From contig RDRZ01000021.1 in the NCBI GenBank assembly GCA_003709165.1, positions 1-39,589 of the forward strand: a DNA stretch of 39,589 nt, read 5' to 3'. This stretch comes from Flavobacteriaceae bacterium PRS1 (GTDB lineage: Bacteria; Bacteroidota; Bacteroidia; Flavobacteriales; Flavobacteriaceae). The notes beneath the pieces were generated by a model. That model made no database searches. It was not told the origin of the DNA and worked only from the letters and a program-made list of their open reading frames with translations. The position numbers and the translations under genes were made by a program. Of the stretch, positions 19,333 through 28,253 are shown in pieces; position 1 is the stretch's first letter, and the number at the start of each line of letters is the position of its first letter.

Positions 19333-20190
19333 ATGCCTGTAAATGCTTCAATTGCCATCCACGTTCAAGGGTTTGCTAAAACGTTGCGTAAGGACAAATG
19401 GTGGTTATATCCAAGTGTTGTGGTTTTTGGGCTCACTAGCTTTTTGATATATGGTTTTTGGTCAGCCTGGCAAGCAGATTTTTATTGGTACAGTGCCGGA
19501 CAAGGAGGTTTTGGAGGATATCTTGCTCCTTTTTATTCTCCATTGGTTTTTATTAAAGAAGGTGTCGAAGGTGCTGCTCCTATTGGTCATTCTTTATTGG
19601 GTTCTTGGCCTTCTTGGTGGCCTAACTGGATTCCACCATCGCCATCGTTATTAATTCTTGCGATTCCAGGAATTTTCAGATTTACTTGTTATTACTACAG
19701 AAAGGCATATTATAGAGCTTTTACAGGAACGCCGCCAGCATGTGCAGTTGGTGCATTACCAAGAAAAGGAAAATCAGGTTATAAAGGCGAAACAGGTTTG
19801 ATGCGAGTACAAAATATTCATCGTTATGCCATGTACTTTGCAATGATATACATACTAGTTTTCTTTTATGATGCCTATATGTCATTTTTTAGAGAAGGAA
19901 GATTTGGTATTGGAGTAGGAAGCATTTTATTGTTGGGGAATCCAATTTTACTAGCATGTTATTCTTTTGGATGTCATTCTATAAGGCATTTGTTAACAGG
20001 TAGCAGAGATTGTTACTCATGTGGCATAGGTGGAAAGATAGCGCACGAGAATGGAAAAATAATCACCTGGTTAAATCAGCGCCATGAGTTGTTCGCTTGG
20101 CTGAGTTTAATTTGGATTATGGTTGCAGATTTTTATGTCCGAATGGTTTCTATGGGCAACATAATAGATTTAAATACTTGGGGTGGATAA
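19333..20190 (+). CDS. sdhC: Sdh1-type succinate dehydrogenase membrane anchor (SdhC-like)
   Basis: The 285-residue integral membrane subunit is unlike the shorter diheme SdhC usual in Bacteroidota. It begins with WWLYPSVVVFGLTSFLIYGFW (helix 1, about 23-43). Likely helices follow near 103-119, 164-182, 193-212 and 253-272, five in all. Cysteines and histidines are conspicuous: Cys119 (FTCYYYRKAYYRAF), Cys137 (TPPACAVG), His163, Cys209, Cys214-His215 (SFGCHSIRHL), His219, Cys227 and Cys230. This matches the mycobacterial Sdh1 anchor family (Rv0249c type), for which a membrane-embedded Rieske-type cluster plus haem has been described. Which residues bind cofactors here is inference. It is the first gene of sdhCAB. 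Confidence 0.8.
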   Translation: MPVNASIAIHVQGFAKTLRKDKWWLYPSVVVFGLTSFLIYGFWSAWQADFYWYSAGQGGFGGYLAPFYSPLVFIKEGVEGAAPIGHSLLGSWPSWWPNWIPPSPSLLILAIPGIFRFTCYYYRKAYYRAFTGTPPACAVGALPRKGKSGYKGETGLMRVQNIHRYAMYFAMIYILVFFYDAYMSFFREGRFGIGVGSILLLGNPILLACYSFGCHSIRHLLTGSRDCYSCGIGGKIAHENGKIITWLNQRHELFAWLSLIWIMVADFYVRMVSMGNIIDLNTWGG

Positions 20191-20202
20191 AACCAATAAA
20201 AA

Positions 20203-22065
20203 ATGATGTTAGATATATCTGAAATAAAAGTAATAGAACATGATGTCCTAATCGTTGGTGCTGGTGGTGCTGGGTTAAGTGCAGCGATTGAGTCATCATC
20301 TCAAGGAATGAGTACGGGTATTGTGATGAAATCTTTGTTGGGAAAAGCACATACCGTAATGGCTGAAGGAGGAATGGCTGCAGCGTTGGGAAATGTAGAT
20401 GCGCGTGATCATTGGAAAATTCATTTTCGAGATACCATGCGAGGTGGAAAATTTTTAAATGTGTGGCGAATGGCTGAACTTCATGCGAAAATAGCTCCTG
20501 AACGTGTTCGACTTTTAGAAGAATGGGGAGCTGTTTTTGATCGAACTAAAAGCGGTTTGATTAACCAGCGAAATTTTGGAGGGCATCGCTACCCAAGATT
20601 AGCACACGTAGGCGATAGAACAGGATTAGAAATGATTCGAACCTTACAAGATTACGGCATTCACCAAGGGATAGAAGCTTATATGGAATGTACTGCCTTG
20701 GACTTGCTTAAAAACGAAAAAGATGAGGTTTGTGGCGTTGTTTGTATGTGGAGAGAAACAGGAACCTTCACCATATTCAAGGCGAAGTCTATCATATTTG
20801 CAACTGGTGGCGGTGGAAAAGCTTGGGAAGTGACTTCAAACTCCTGGGAATATACTGGAGATGGATATGCTTTGGCCTACGAAGCCGGAGCTGAGCTTAT
20901 GGATTTGGAATTCAGTCAATTTCACCCTACCGGAATGGTCTGGCCATTATCGGTTAAAGGTATTTTGGTCACCGAAAGTGTTCGGGGCGAAGGTGGAATT
21001 CTTCTAAATAGTGAAGGAACGCGATTTATGTTCAACTATATTCCGGAACGATTTCGTTCGGAAACTGCCGATACTGAGGAAGAAGCTGCAAGATGGCTCG
21101 CCGGAGATCTTAATGCCAGACGTCCACCGGAATTATTAACAAGAGATGTTGTGGCAAGAGCAATAAACGAAGAAGTTAAAGCGGGAAGAGGATCAAAACA
21201 TGGAGGAGCTTACCTTAATATTGCTACACAGCGATCTGCCGAAGACATCAAAAAGAAATTGCCATCCATGTATCATCAATTTAAAGTTTTAGCAGAATTA
21301 GATATTACCAAAGAACCTATGGAGGTAGGTCCAACCTGCCATTATTTTATGGGAGGGATTCGGGTTGATGCTGACACAACAATGAGCACTGTTCCGGGAT
21401 TGTTTGCCTGTGGCGAATGTGCAGCAGGAATGCATGGCGCCAATCGCCTCGGCGGGAACTCGTTATCCGACCTTTTGGTCTTTGGATATTTAGCAGGAAA
21501 AAATGCTTCCGAATATGCAAAAAATAAGGTAACGCATTCGGAAATTGATGAAGAACAAGCAAGTAAGATAATTCGAAATGCAACAGACATATTAAACCGT
21601 GAATCTGGTGCTAATCCTTATCTCTTGCATGAGCAATTAGAAAATAATATGCAAATAAATGTAGGAATAATTCGTTCAAAAGATGAACTCGAAAAAGGAA
21701 TTAGTCAGTTAGAAAAAATAAAGGATGACTACAAAAATGTAAAAGCAAAAGGAACGAGTCAATTTAATCCTGGTTGGCATGAGGCATTGGGTTTGCGTAA
21801 CTTGTTAATTACAGCAGAAGCTGTTGCACGAGCTGCAATACTTCGGGAAGAGAGTAGAGGAGCACATACAAGATCAGATTTTCCTGGAGAACAAAAAGAG
21901 TGGCTTAACTATAATATTATATCTCGAAAAGGGGAAGATGGAAATATGGAATTGATTAAAGTAGAGCGTCCTATACCTAACACAGAATTAGAACGAATCG
22001 CAGAATCGTCTATCGAAGATCTGGAAAGAGAAATTGAACAAGAACGAAAACAAATAACCAACTGA
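20203..22065 (+). CDS. sdhA: Succinate dehydrogenase flavoprotein subunit (Sdh1 type)
   Basis: The 620-residue flavoprotein oxidises succinate to fumarate. The FAD-binding GAGGAGLSAA starts near residue 19, and His50 in the HTVMAEGG motif is the expected covalent FAD site. ATGGGGKAWEVTSNSWEYTGDG, FSQFHPTGMVWP and GGNSLSDLLVFG are well conserved. KGILVTESVRGEGGILLNSEG and the RRPPELLTRDVVARAI stretch match the actinobacterial Sdh1 SdhA (Rv0248c type) more closely than type-B enzymes, in my recollection. It starts 12 bp after sdhC; two ATGs in a row (20203 and 20206) are possible starts. Confidence 0.93.
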   Translation: MMLDISEIKVIEHDVLIVGAGGAGLSAAIESSSQGMSTGIVMKSLLGKAHTVMAEGGMAAALGNVDARDHWKIHFRDTMRGGKFLNVWRMAELHAKIAPERVRLLEEWGAVFDRTKSGLINQRNFGGHRYPRLAHVGDRTGLEMIRTLQDYGIHQGIEAYMECTALDLLKNEKDEVCGVVCMWRETGTFTIFKAKSIIFATGGGGKAWEVTSNSWEYTGDGYALAYEAGAELMDLEFSQFHPTGMVWPLSVKGILVTESVRGEGGILLNSEGTRFMFNYIPERFRSETADTEEEAARWLAGDLNARRPPELLTRDVVARAINEEVKAGRGSKHGGAYLNIATQRSAEDIKKKLPSMYHQFKVLAELDITKEPMEVGPTCHYFMGGIRVDADTTMSTVPGLFACGECAAGMHGANRLGGNSLSDLLVFGYLAGKNASEYAKNKVTHSEIDEEQASKIIRNATDILNRESGANPYLLHEQLENNMQINVGIIRSKDELEKGISQLEKIKDDYKNVKAKGTSQFNPGWHEALGLRNLLITAEAVARAAILREESRGAHTRSDFPGEQKEWLNYNIISRKGEDGNMELIKVERPIPNTELERIAESSIEDLEREIEQERKQITN

Positions 22066-22101
22066 TTTTAAAAATCAGCTTTAAATGGAATAGTATAAAT
22101 A

Positions 22102-22875
22102 ATGGCTACACGTAAATTTCAAATTTATAGAGGCGATCATAATAATGGAGAGCTGGTTCATTTCGAAACAGAAGTAAAAGAAGGTATGGTTGTACTTGAT
22201 GTTATTCACAAGATTCAGGCAGAGCAGGCGAATGATTTAGCTATTCGATGGAATTGTAAAGCTGGAAAATGTGGTTCTTGTAGTGTGGAAATTAATGGAA
22301 AGCCAAAACTATCATGCATGACAAGGATGAATGAATATGGACCGAATGAGACTATAATTGTAACACCAATGAAAACTTTTCCCATAATAAAGGATTTAGT
22401 TACAGATGTGTCTTGGAATTATACTCAAAACAAAAGAATAAAACAGGTAAAACTTGCACCAGAATCAAAAACCGATAAAGGTTATGTAATGTATCAGGAA
22501 GATGTTGACCGTGTACAAGAATTCCGAAAATGTATTGAGTGTTATTTATGTCAAAATGTATGTCACGTGCTTCGCGACCATGATAAAAAGAACAAATTTG
22601 TCGGGCCACGATTTATGATACGGGTAGCCAGTCTCGAAATGCATCCATTAGACACAGAGGATAGAATACCGGAACTAAAAAACGAATTTGGTTCTGGAAT
22701 GTGTAATATAACGCGTTGTTGCACAGACGTATGTCCTGAAAATATAAACCTTACCGATAATGGAATAATTCCATTAAAGGAACGAATTGTAGATAGATAT
22801 TACGATCCAATAACGATTCTCTCTCGAAAAATATTTGGTAAAAAAAAGAAAAAGTTACCTCCACTCAAACGATAA
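22102..22875 (+). CDS. sdhB: Succinate dehydrogenase iron-sulfur subunit (Sdh1 type)
   Basis: The 257-residue product carries electrons from FAD to the membrane. The [2Fe-2S] ligands are Cys52, Cys57, Cys60 and Cys72 (NCKAGKCGSC...SC). The [4Fe-4S]/[3Fe-4S] ligands are Cys144, 147, 150, 154, then Cys201, Cys206 or 207, and Cys211. CIECYLCQNVCHVLRDH and MCNITRCCTDVCPENI match the mycobacterial Rv0247c type. The C-terminus is strongly basic (KKKKKLPPLKR). It lies 36 bp after sdhA and converges on the next gene with only two bases between stops. Confidence 0.93.
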   Translation: MATRKFQIYRGDHNNGELVHFETEVKEGMVVLDVIHKIQAEQANDLAIRWNCKAGKCGSCSVEINGKPKLSCMTRMNEYGPNETIIVTPMKTFPIIKDLVTDVSWNYTQNKRIKQVKLAPESKTDKGYVMYQEDVDRVQEFRKCIECYLCQNVCHVLRDHDKKNKFVGPRFMIRVASLEMHPLDTEDRIPELKNEFGSGMCNITRCCTDVCPENINLTDNGIIPLKERIVDRYYDPITILSRKIFGKKKKKLPPLKR

Positions 22876-22877
22876 AA

Positions 22878-23381
22878 TTATACATCCAAAAAGGGTTGTA
22901 CTTGATTTTGATCTTGAGAGGGCTTGAGCTTAAATTCTTTAATGCCTCTTATACATGCATTCCATCTTAAAACCGCATCCTGATTATCGCTAGGACCAAT
23001 CTTTTCGGCTTTTTCATAAAATTCCATGGCACATCTATAATGTTCGTAAGCAATATACTTAACCCTCGGAGAAGTTCGTGATAATGTAGCCTTGCCTAAT
23101 CGTTCTGAAATAATTCCTCGATAATACAACTGCTCATATTCGCTGGTTAGTTGAGCACACAATCCTTTAGCTTCAGGAAATGAAGAACTATTTACAGATC
23201 CGAATTGATCGGTAATCGCTAAAATAAGATACAAAACAGCGAGTTGATGGTTCGGTTCAACTTTTAGTATATCTCTGCAAATACTTTCTGCCTGCCAAGG
23301 TTCATTAAGTAAACGATAGTGCTTTGCTCTAATTAATGCTTTAGGAATGGATTCTTTGGAAATTGGTTTGAGTTCTAGCAT
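22878..23381 (-). CDS. TPR-like helical protein, unknown function
   Basis: The 167-residue cytoplasmic product is mainly helical. It has tetratricopeptide-like stretches: ALIRAKHYRLLNEPWQAESICRDILKVEPNH near the start, and AYEHYRCAMEFYEKAEKIGPSDNQDAVLRWNAC near the end. No signal peptide or membrane segment is seen. It is convergent with sdhB, stops separated by two bases, so it is not part of that operon. I cannot assign a partner. Confidence 0.6.
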   Translation of the reverse strand: MLELKPISKESIPKALIRAKHYRLLNEPWQAESICRDILKVEPNHQLAVLYLILAITDQFGSVNSSSFPEAKGLCAQLTSEYEQLYYRGIISERLGKATLSRTSPRVKYIAYEHYRCAMEFYEKAEKIGPSDNQDAVLRWNACIRGIKEFKLKPSQDQNQVQPFLDV

Positions 23382-23515
23382 AGCAAAAGGATTATCAAAA
23401 ATTCTCTAATTCTATGAATGTACGAATTTTATTAGTAAATATTATAAAATTGATTTCCTATTTTAATATTGAAATATCAAAAAAGTTTATAAACTAGTAC
23501 AATAACTAAACGTAA

Positions 23516-24556
23516 CTATTCTGTATAAACTCTATTTTCCTGCTCTGCAACTCTAATAAACGTCGTACGTTTGGTAAGTTCTTTTAGCCGTTGTGCACCA
23601 ACATAAGTACAAGTGCTGCGTAAACCACCAAGAATATCTTGTAAAGTGGTATCGACATTGCCTTTAAAAGGGACTTCAACAATTTTGCCTTCGCTGGCTC
23701 TATATTCGGCAACTTCGCCACTATGTTTTTTCATTGCTGTGTTTGAACTCATTCCATAAAATAATTTAAATGGTTTGCCATTACGCTCAACAAGTTCGCC
23801 ACCACTTTCGGTATGTCCGGCAAACATACCTCCAAGCATAACAAAATCGGCTCCAGCTCCAAATGCTTTGGCAATATCTCCAGGATTAGCGCAACCTCCA
23901 TCGCTAATAATTTGTCCGCCCAAACCATGAGCAGCATCGGCACATTCAATAATTGCAGAAAGTTGCGGATAGCCAACACCAGTTTTTATACGTGTTGTAC
24001 ATACTGAACCTGGACCAATCCCAACTTTTATAATATCTGCACCAGCAAGTAATAGTTCTTCTACCATTTCTCCAGTAACAACATTTCCAGCTATAATTAC
24101 TTTGTTCGGATAGGTTTCTCGGGCTTGTTTTACAAACTCTACAAAACGTTCTGTATAACCATTGGCAACATCAATACAAATAAATTTTATGCGAGGATTA
24201 AAGTTAAGGATAGCGTTTAACTTCTCTACATCTTTCGCTTTAATTCCTGTACTTATGGCCACATAATCTATAATATTTTCTGGAGCATTTACCATAAAAA
24301 CATTCCAATCTGTAATAGTGTAGTGTTTGTGTATAGCAGTTATGAGCTTACTTTTTGAAAGCGCAGTAGCCATTTCGAAAGTACCAACAGTATCCATATT
24401 TGCAGCTATAATAGGAATGCCTTCCCAATTAGTATTACTATGCAAAAAATTGAATTCTCTTTCTAACGAAACTTGTTTTCTACTATGTAATGTAGAACGT
24501 TTAGGACGAATCATTACATCCTTAAAACCTAATTTTAAGTCATTTTCAATTCTCAT
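23516..24556 (-). CDS. guaC: GMP reductase
   Basis: The 346-residue TIM-barrel enzyme converts GMP to IMP with NADPH, recycling guanine nucleotides. Catalytic Cys186 lies in [18 protein letters not shown], the same position as in E. coli Gua[16 protein letters not shown] and [31 protein letters not shown] are diagnostic. No CBS domains are present, which separates it from IMP dehydrogenase. The length agrees with the family. It appears monocistronic, with a -7 box 23 bp before the start. Confidence 0.95.
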   Translation of the reverse strand: MRIENDLKLGFKDVMIRPKRSTLHSRKQVSLEREFNFLHSNTNWEGIPIIAANMDTVGTFEMATALSKSKLITAIHKHYTITDWNVFMVNAPENIIDYVAISTGIKAKDVEKLNAILNFNPRIKFICIDVANGYTERFVEFVKQARETYPNKVIIAGNVVTGEMVEELLLAGADIIKVGIGPGSVCTTRIKTGVGYPQLSAIIECADAAHGLGGQIISDGGCANPGDIAKAFGAGADFVMLGGMFAGHTESGGELVERNGKPFKLFYGMSSNTAMKKHSGEVAEYRASEGKIVEVPFKGNVDTTLQDILGGLRSTCTYVGAQRLKELTKRTTFIRVAEQENRVYTE

Positions 24557-24578
24557 GTGAAGTGTTTCAGATTACTTT

Positions 24579-24586
24579 CAAAGTTA
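24579..24586 (-). promoter_or_regulatory. Candidate -7 box (TAACTTTG) for guaC
   Basis: TAACTTTG on the minus strand fits TAnnTTTG and lies 23 bp before the guaC ATG. No -33 TTG at a suitable distance is seen. Confidence 0.45.
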
Positions 24587-24609
24587 TGGTGTGTTCTAAA
24601 AATTCATTC

Positions 24610-24714
24610 TCACCAAAATTTAAAGAGTTTTTCAGAGACAACTAAAATTTTTGAAGTACTATCGAGATAATACAATAAAGTTTTAGGAAGTATATGACAA
24701 ACTCTGCAAACCAT
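24610..24714 (-). other. Candidate 34-residue small ORF upstream of guaC
   Basis: An ATG at 24714 opens MVCRVCHILPKTLLYYL and stops after KFW at 24610. A TATCTTTG at 24730-24723 ends 8 bp before the ATG, so a transcript would be almost leaderless. The CxxC near the start is noticeable, but an ORF of this length can arise by chance. Confidence 0.2.
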
Positions 24715-24750
24715 TATAGGAACAAAGATAACAAATAATCTGCTTCGTTA

Positions 24751-24786
24751 TATTTTTTTTCTATAGCTAAGCTATTCAAAAAAAAT
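24751..24786. repeat. AT-rich hairpin
   Basis: TATTTTTTTTcTATAGCT and AGCTATTCAAAAAAAATA are near-perfect complements around a single base. The A/T tracts on both sides could act as a bidirectional terminator, but no gene ends close by, so it may be a small repeat. Confidence 0.35.
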
Positions 24787-24904
24787 AGTGCCTTGCATCT
24801 CATTTATTCTATTTGCTTTTTTAAAAGAATGAATTTTAAGAATCCACCTTAAGAAAAATTGAAAAGTAAAGGATATAATTTATGGAATAAATTTTATGAG
24901 ATAA

Positions 24905-25285
24905 TTATATCACAGCAATCATACTTATCTCCACATTAACATCTTTTGGTAAACGTGCTACTTCTACAGTTTCGCGAGCAGGAGCAGTAGTATTGTTAAA
25001 ATAACTTCCGTACACTTCGTTTATGGCTGTAAAATTATTCATATCGATTATAAAAATTGAGGTTTTTACTACGTTTTCAAAGGTCATATTAGCAGCTTCT
25101 AAAACTGCCTTCATATTTTCCATAACTTGAGTAGTTTCGGTTTTTATATCATCTAAAACCAATTCTCCAGTTTCAGGATTTAAGGCTATTTGTCCTGAAG
25201 TATAAAGTGTATTTCCGCTTAATACAGCTTGATTATAAGGTCCGATTGGTGATGTAGCTTTTGTGGTTGTAATTATTTTTTTCAT
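24905..25285 (-). CDS. ridA: RidA-family enamine/imine deaminase
   Basis: The 126-residue protein hydrolyses reactive 2-aminoacrylate-type enamines and imines formed by PLP enzymes. SPIGPYNQAVLSGNTLYTSGQI at the N-terminus and PARETVEVARLPKDVNVEI at the C-terminus are diagnostic. The catalytic Arg104 is present, which marks the true RidA subgroup. No signal peptide is seen. It follows lptD on the minus strand, with a palindromic repeat upstream of its start. Confidence 0.93.
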   Translation of the reverse strand: MKKIITTTKATSPIGPYNQAVLSGNTLYTSGQIALNPETGELVLDDIKTETTQVMENMKAVLEAANMTFENVVKTSIFIIDMNNFTAINEVYGSYFNNTTAPARETVEVARLPKDVNVEISMIAVI

Positions 25286-25300
25286 GTGTTTAAATTATAT

Positions 25301-25341
25301 TTTTTTAACGGTCATCCCGATAATTATTGGGAGCCATCGGG
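25301..25341. repeat. Interspersed palindromic element (CCCGATAATTATTGGGA)
   Basis: CCCGATAATTATTGGGA (25316-25332) is followed by GCCATCGGG. It is preceded by TTTTTTAACGGTCATCCCGA, almost identical to the context at 5471-5496. It lies between ridA and lptD. Confidence 0.6.
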
Positions 25342-25385
25342 TGGAAATCTCATTATTTATTCTATTAAGGCTTATGTTTTAAACA

Positions 25386-28142
25386 TTAAAGCCTTCTGTC
25401 AGGTGTTTTTCGTTTGTCATATTTTAAATCCTTTAAAATAGGTGATCGAATGCCAATAAAGAAATTCCACGAGCTTCGTGAACTAAACGGAATCCAAGAA
25501 AAATTCATTCTCCAACTTAATAAGTCCCTCTCAAAACGCAATTGCGTATAAGTAATGCCTTTACTTTTTAAATCGTACCCAGAAGAAGCTCCAATACTCC
25601 AGCGTGGCGAGATGTCGATATCACCCGAAACCATTAAAGAGTGCGATGAGATTTCGTTTTGTCGTCTGGTATTACTATAATTTACTGAATAAGCCAAGCG
25701 TAAACTCCAGGGCATTTTATAAGAGTATAATTCGCTGGTTTCTTCATTTTCTGGTTCTTTAGTACTTGCATTTAATAGTTGATCTGAAAAATCTTGTGGT
25801 ACTCCAAATAGATCGTCATCACGTCCTCCACTTCTTAACGATTCTTCTCTTGCAGCTTGGTTGTCATTTTTAGATTTGTCGAAACTTTTACTGGTTAAGG
25901 TGTAATTCATAGTAAGGTTAGCACTCGTTAGCCTAAAAAGGCTTCCTCCATTACTTATGTTGAATGTATTGATTTTATTGTTGTTATTATCCAAAGCGTA
26001 AGGATCTAAAGTTGCACCAAAATTTATACTCATTTTATTATCAAGAATTTGTGTGCCTCCAGTTATTCGTAGGGGACTCCAGTTTAAAGAATCTCCGGCA
26101 ATGTTGTAAGATGTAGATAAATTTAGATTGTTAAGTAAAATTATTTTTTTTGCTTCCGTCGCCGTGCTGTCTTTGTCTCTTACCTTGGCTTCAAAATTGT
26201 TTCCGAGAGATAAACCTATAGAACTGGAATAATTATTTCCTGGAGCTCCAAAAATAGATTCTTCAAACCGGGTAAAATCTACTTCTTCAATGAGTGTACC
26301 ATCTGCATCAATAACTTCGTATGTGTCGTAATATTTATCGAAAGAAGGTGAAATATTATAACTAATAGATGGACGCATAATATGCCTGATGGCTTGTATT
26401 TTTTTATCCTCACCAAAATCGAACATACCATAAACAGTGGTTCCTAATCCGACACTAAAATTATAGGTTCTAAAAGAATCAAAACCATTTATTTCAGTAG
26501 TAATAACTTCTTTTGAATCTTCATCGAAGGTTTTATCTACTGTTTTAAGAACCCACGTTTCTTGATAATTCGCACTTGTACTAATACTTATATACTTTAA
26601 TACTTTAAAGTTAGTGCTTATCGGGATTGTATGTTGCATCCCAATTTTAGCATCGTCGAACATTTCTTTTTTAAAGAATAAAGAATCAGTGGTTTGAATC
26701 CTGTTTTCACCACGAATGTTATATTGTAAATTTATATTTTGAATAAATCCTTTTTTACTTCCTACTTTGGGAGCAAAAGGATATACACGATCTACGCTTG
26801 CTTGGAAAGTTGGTAATGTCATGCTAATAGATTCCGTATTTGTGTTTTGCGAATGTGTTGCAGTAAAACTAATATTTACCTGTGGTTGTCCTTTAAATGT
26901 CTTTGAATATGAAATCGATGATGATAAGGTATTATTCAAAAAATTTGATGAGTTTAACTGATTTACAGATTGTTGATAATACGTACTGCTTCCTAAATTT
27001 ACTGATGCCGAAAAACGAGAACTGGGATTTGATTTTCCATCTTGACTGTGTGACCAACGCAAATTGTAAATAGTACTTTTTGCATAATCTGGAAATCCAC
27101 GTTCGCTTGTAATTAAATTTTCAAAACGAAAGCTTAAATTACCTCTGAATTTATAGCGTAATACGTAGGCACTCTGTAAACGCAGACCATAACTTCCATT
27201 GGTGTAATAATCTCCTAAAACTGCAAGGTCTGCATATTCACTAATTGCAAAATAATAGCCTCCATTTTGTATATTATAGCCTCGACTACTATCCTCTCCA
27301 AATGAAGGGAAAATAACTCCAGAAGTACGTTTTTTTGTTAAAGGAAAAAATGCAAATGGCAATCCAATAGGTGTAGGCACATCTGCAATATATAAATTGG
27401 TTAAACCAGCTACTACTTTTTTTCCAGGGACAATTTTAACTTTACGCATCAAAAAATAGTATTCTGGATTGTCTGGGTCATCAGAGGTAGTAAATTTTGC
27501 TCTATTTATAAAAATAACTGAATCATTTTCTTTTTTTGATATTTCTGCGAAAATTACACCATCAATACTTTTTTGTTCAATCTTTGAATTATATATAATC
27601 GTTTTTTTAGTTACTGTATTCATAATCATGGAATCTGGTTCTACAACATCACCTCTTTGTTTAAAAATTGGCGCTTGTGTATAATTGCCCAAAGAATCAA
27701 CGATTCCTTTTGCTGTAACTTCATTTTTGGCATAATCGATAACAATAATTCCTGCTTTAATCTCCATGTCCAGATAAAACATTTGTGCTTCATTATAGAG
27801 ATATATTTTCTTTTCATTTTGATTTATGGAAGTATAGTCGATGGCTTTATATATCATAATATCTTCTAACAAACTTTTCTTTTTAGGAATACTATCTAGT
27901 GTTATGCTGTCTTGTTCTTTAGTATTTATTGGCTTTATCTGCAAAGAGTCTAAACTAATTTTTATAGTGTCTTTTGAAACATCAGGAGTAATAATTGGTT
28001 TAGTTCTTGGAACATCTTGTGCATAGCTAAAAGTGTTTATAAACACTGTAAAACTTAGGGTAAAAAGTATTTGAAAGATATTTGTTTGCAATTCTTTTAG
28101 ATGTATTTTTGTAAAAGTATGGCTCGGTTTTTGAATTGCCAA
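25386..28142 (-). CDS. lptD: LPS assembly protein LptD, Bacteroidota type
   Basis: The 918-residue outer-membrane protein should insert lipopolysaccharide into the outer leaflet. A signal peptide ends in FSYAQ. A short OstA-like N-terminal domain follows (about 90-230, with AKGIVDSLGNYTQAPIFKQ), then a large barrel domain with repeated aromatic beta strands and the PTPIGLPFAFFPLTKKRTSG segment typical of the Bacteroidota branch. The start is uncertain: the codon at 28142 is TTG and coincides with a TAACTTTG box on the minus strand, and another TTG at 28091 gives a standard-length signal peptide. It is divergent from the amidase gene. Confidence 0.85.
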   Translation of the reverse strand: MAIQKPSHTFTKIHLKELQTNIFQILFTLSFTVFINTFSYAQDVPRTKPIITPDVSKDTIKISLDSLQIKPINTKEQDSITLDSIPKKKSLLEDIMIYKAIDYTSINQNEKKIYLYNEAQMFYLDMEIKAGIIVIDYAKNEVTAKGIVDSLGNYTQAPIFKQRGDVVEPDSMIMNTVTKKTIIYNSKIEQKSIDGVIFAEISKKENDSVIFINRAKFTTSDDPDNPEYYFLMRKVKIVPGKKVVAGLTNLYIADVPTPIGLPFAFFPLTKKRTSGVIFPSFGEDSSRGYNIQNGGYYFAISEYADLAVLGDYYTNGSYGLRLQSAYVLRYKFRGNLSFRFENLITSERGFPDYAKSTIYNLRWSHSQDGKSNPSSRFSASVNLGSSTYYQQSVNQLNSSNFLNNTLSSSISYSKTFKGQPQVNISFTATHSQNTNTESISMTLPTFQASVDRVYPFAPKVGSKKGFIQNINLQYNIRGENRIQTTDSLFFKKEMFDDAKIGMQHTIPISTNFKVLKYISISTSANYQETWVLKTVDKTFDEDSKEVITTEINGFDSFRTYNFSVGLGTTVYGMFDFGEDKKIQAIRHIMRPSISYNISPSFDKYYDTYEVIDADGTLIEEVDFTRFEESIFGAPGNNYSSSIGLSLGNNFEAKVRDKDSTATEAKKIILLNNLNLSTSYNIAGDSLNWSPLRITGGTQILDNKMSINFGATLDPYALDNNNNKINTFNISNGGSLFRLTSANLTMNYTLTSKSFDKSKNDNQAAREESLRSGGRDDDLFGVPQDFSDQLLNASTKEPENEETSELYSYKMPWSLRLAYSVNYSNTRRQNEISSHSLMVSGDIDISPRWSIGASSGYDLKSKGITYTQLRFERDLLSWRMNFSWIPFSSRSSWNFFIGIRSPILKDLKYDKRKTPDRRL

Positions 28143-28253
28143 AGTTACATATATTTTTTTGTGATTATTTTTAATATTGTAAATAATTAAGATTTAAACC
28201 TGTGTTCAATTTTATTGAGTAATAAATCGAGTTCTTAAGCCGTTAAAGTCTTT

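Larger units (their letters stand above)
24557..24904. other. Intergenic region between ridA and guaC (348 bp)
   Basis: It holds the guaC -7 box, a candidate 34-codon ORF (24610-24714, minus strand) with its own TATCTTTG box (24730-24723), and an AT-rich hairpin (24751-24786). The rest shows nothing I can assign. Confidence 0.5.
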
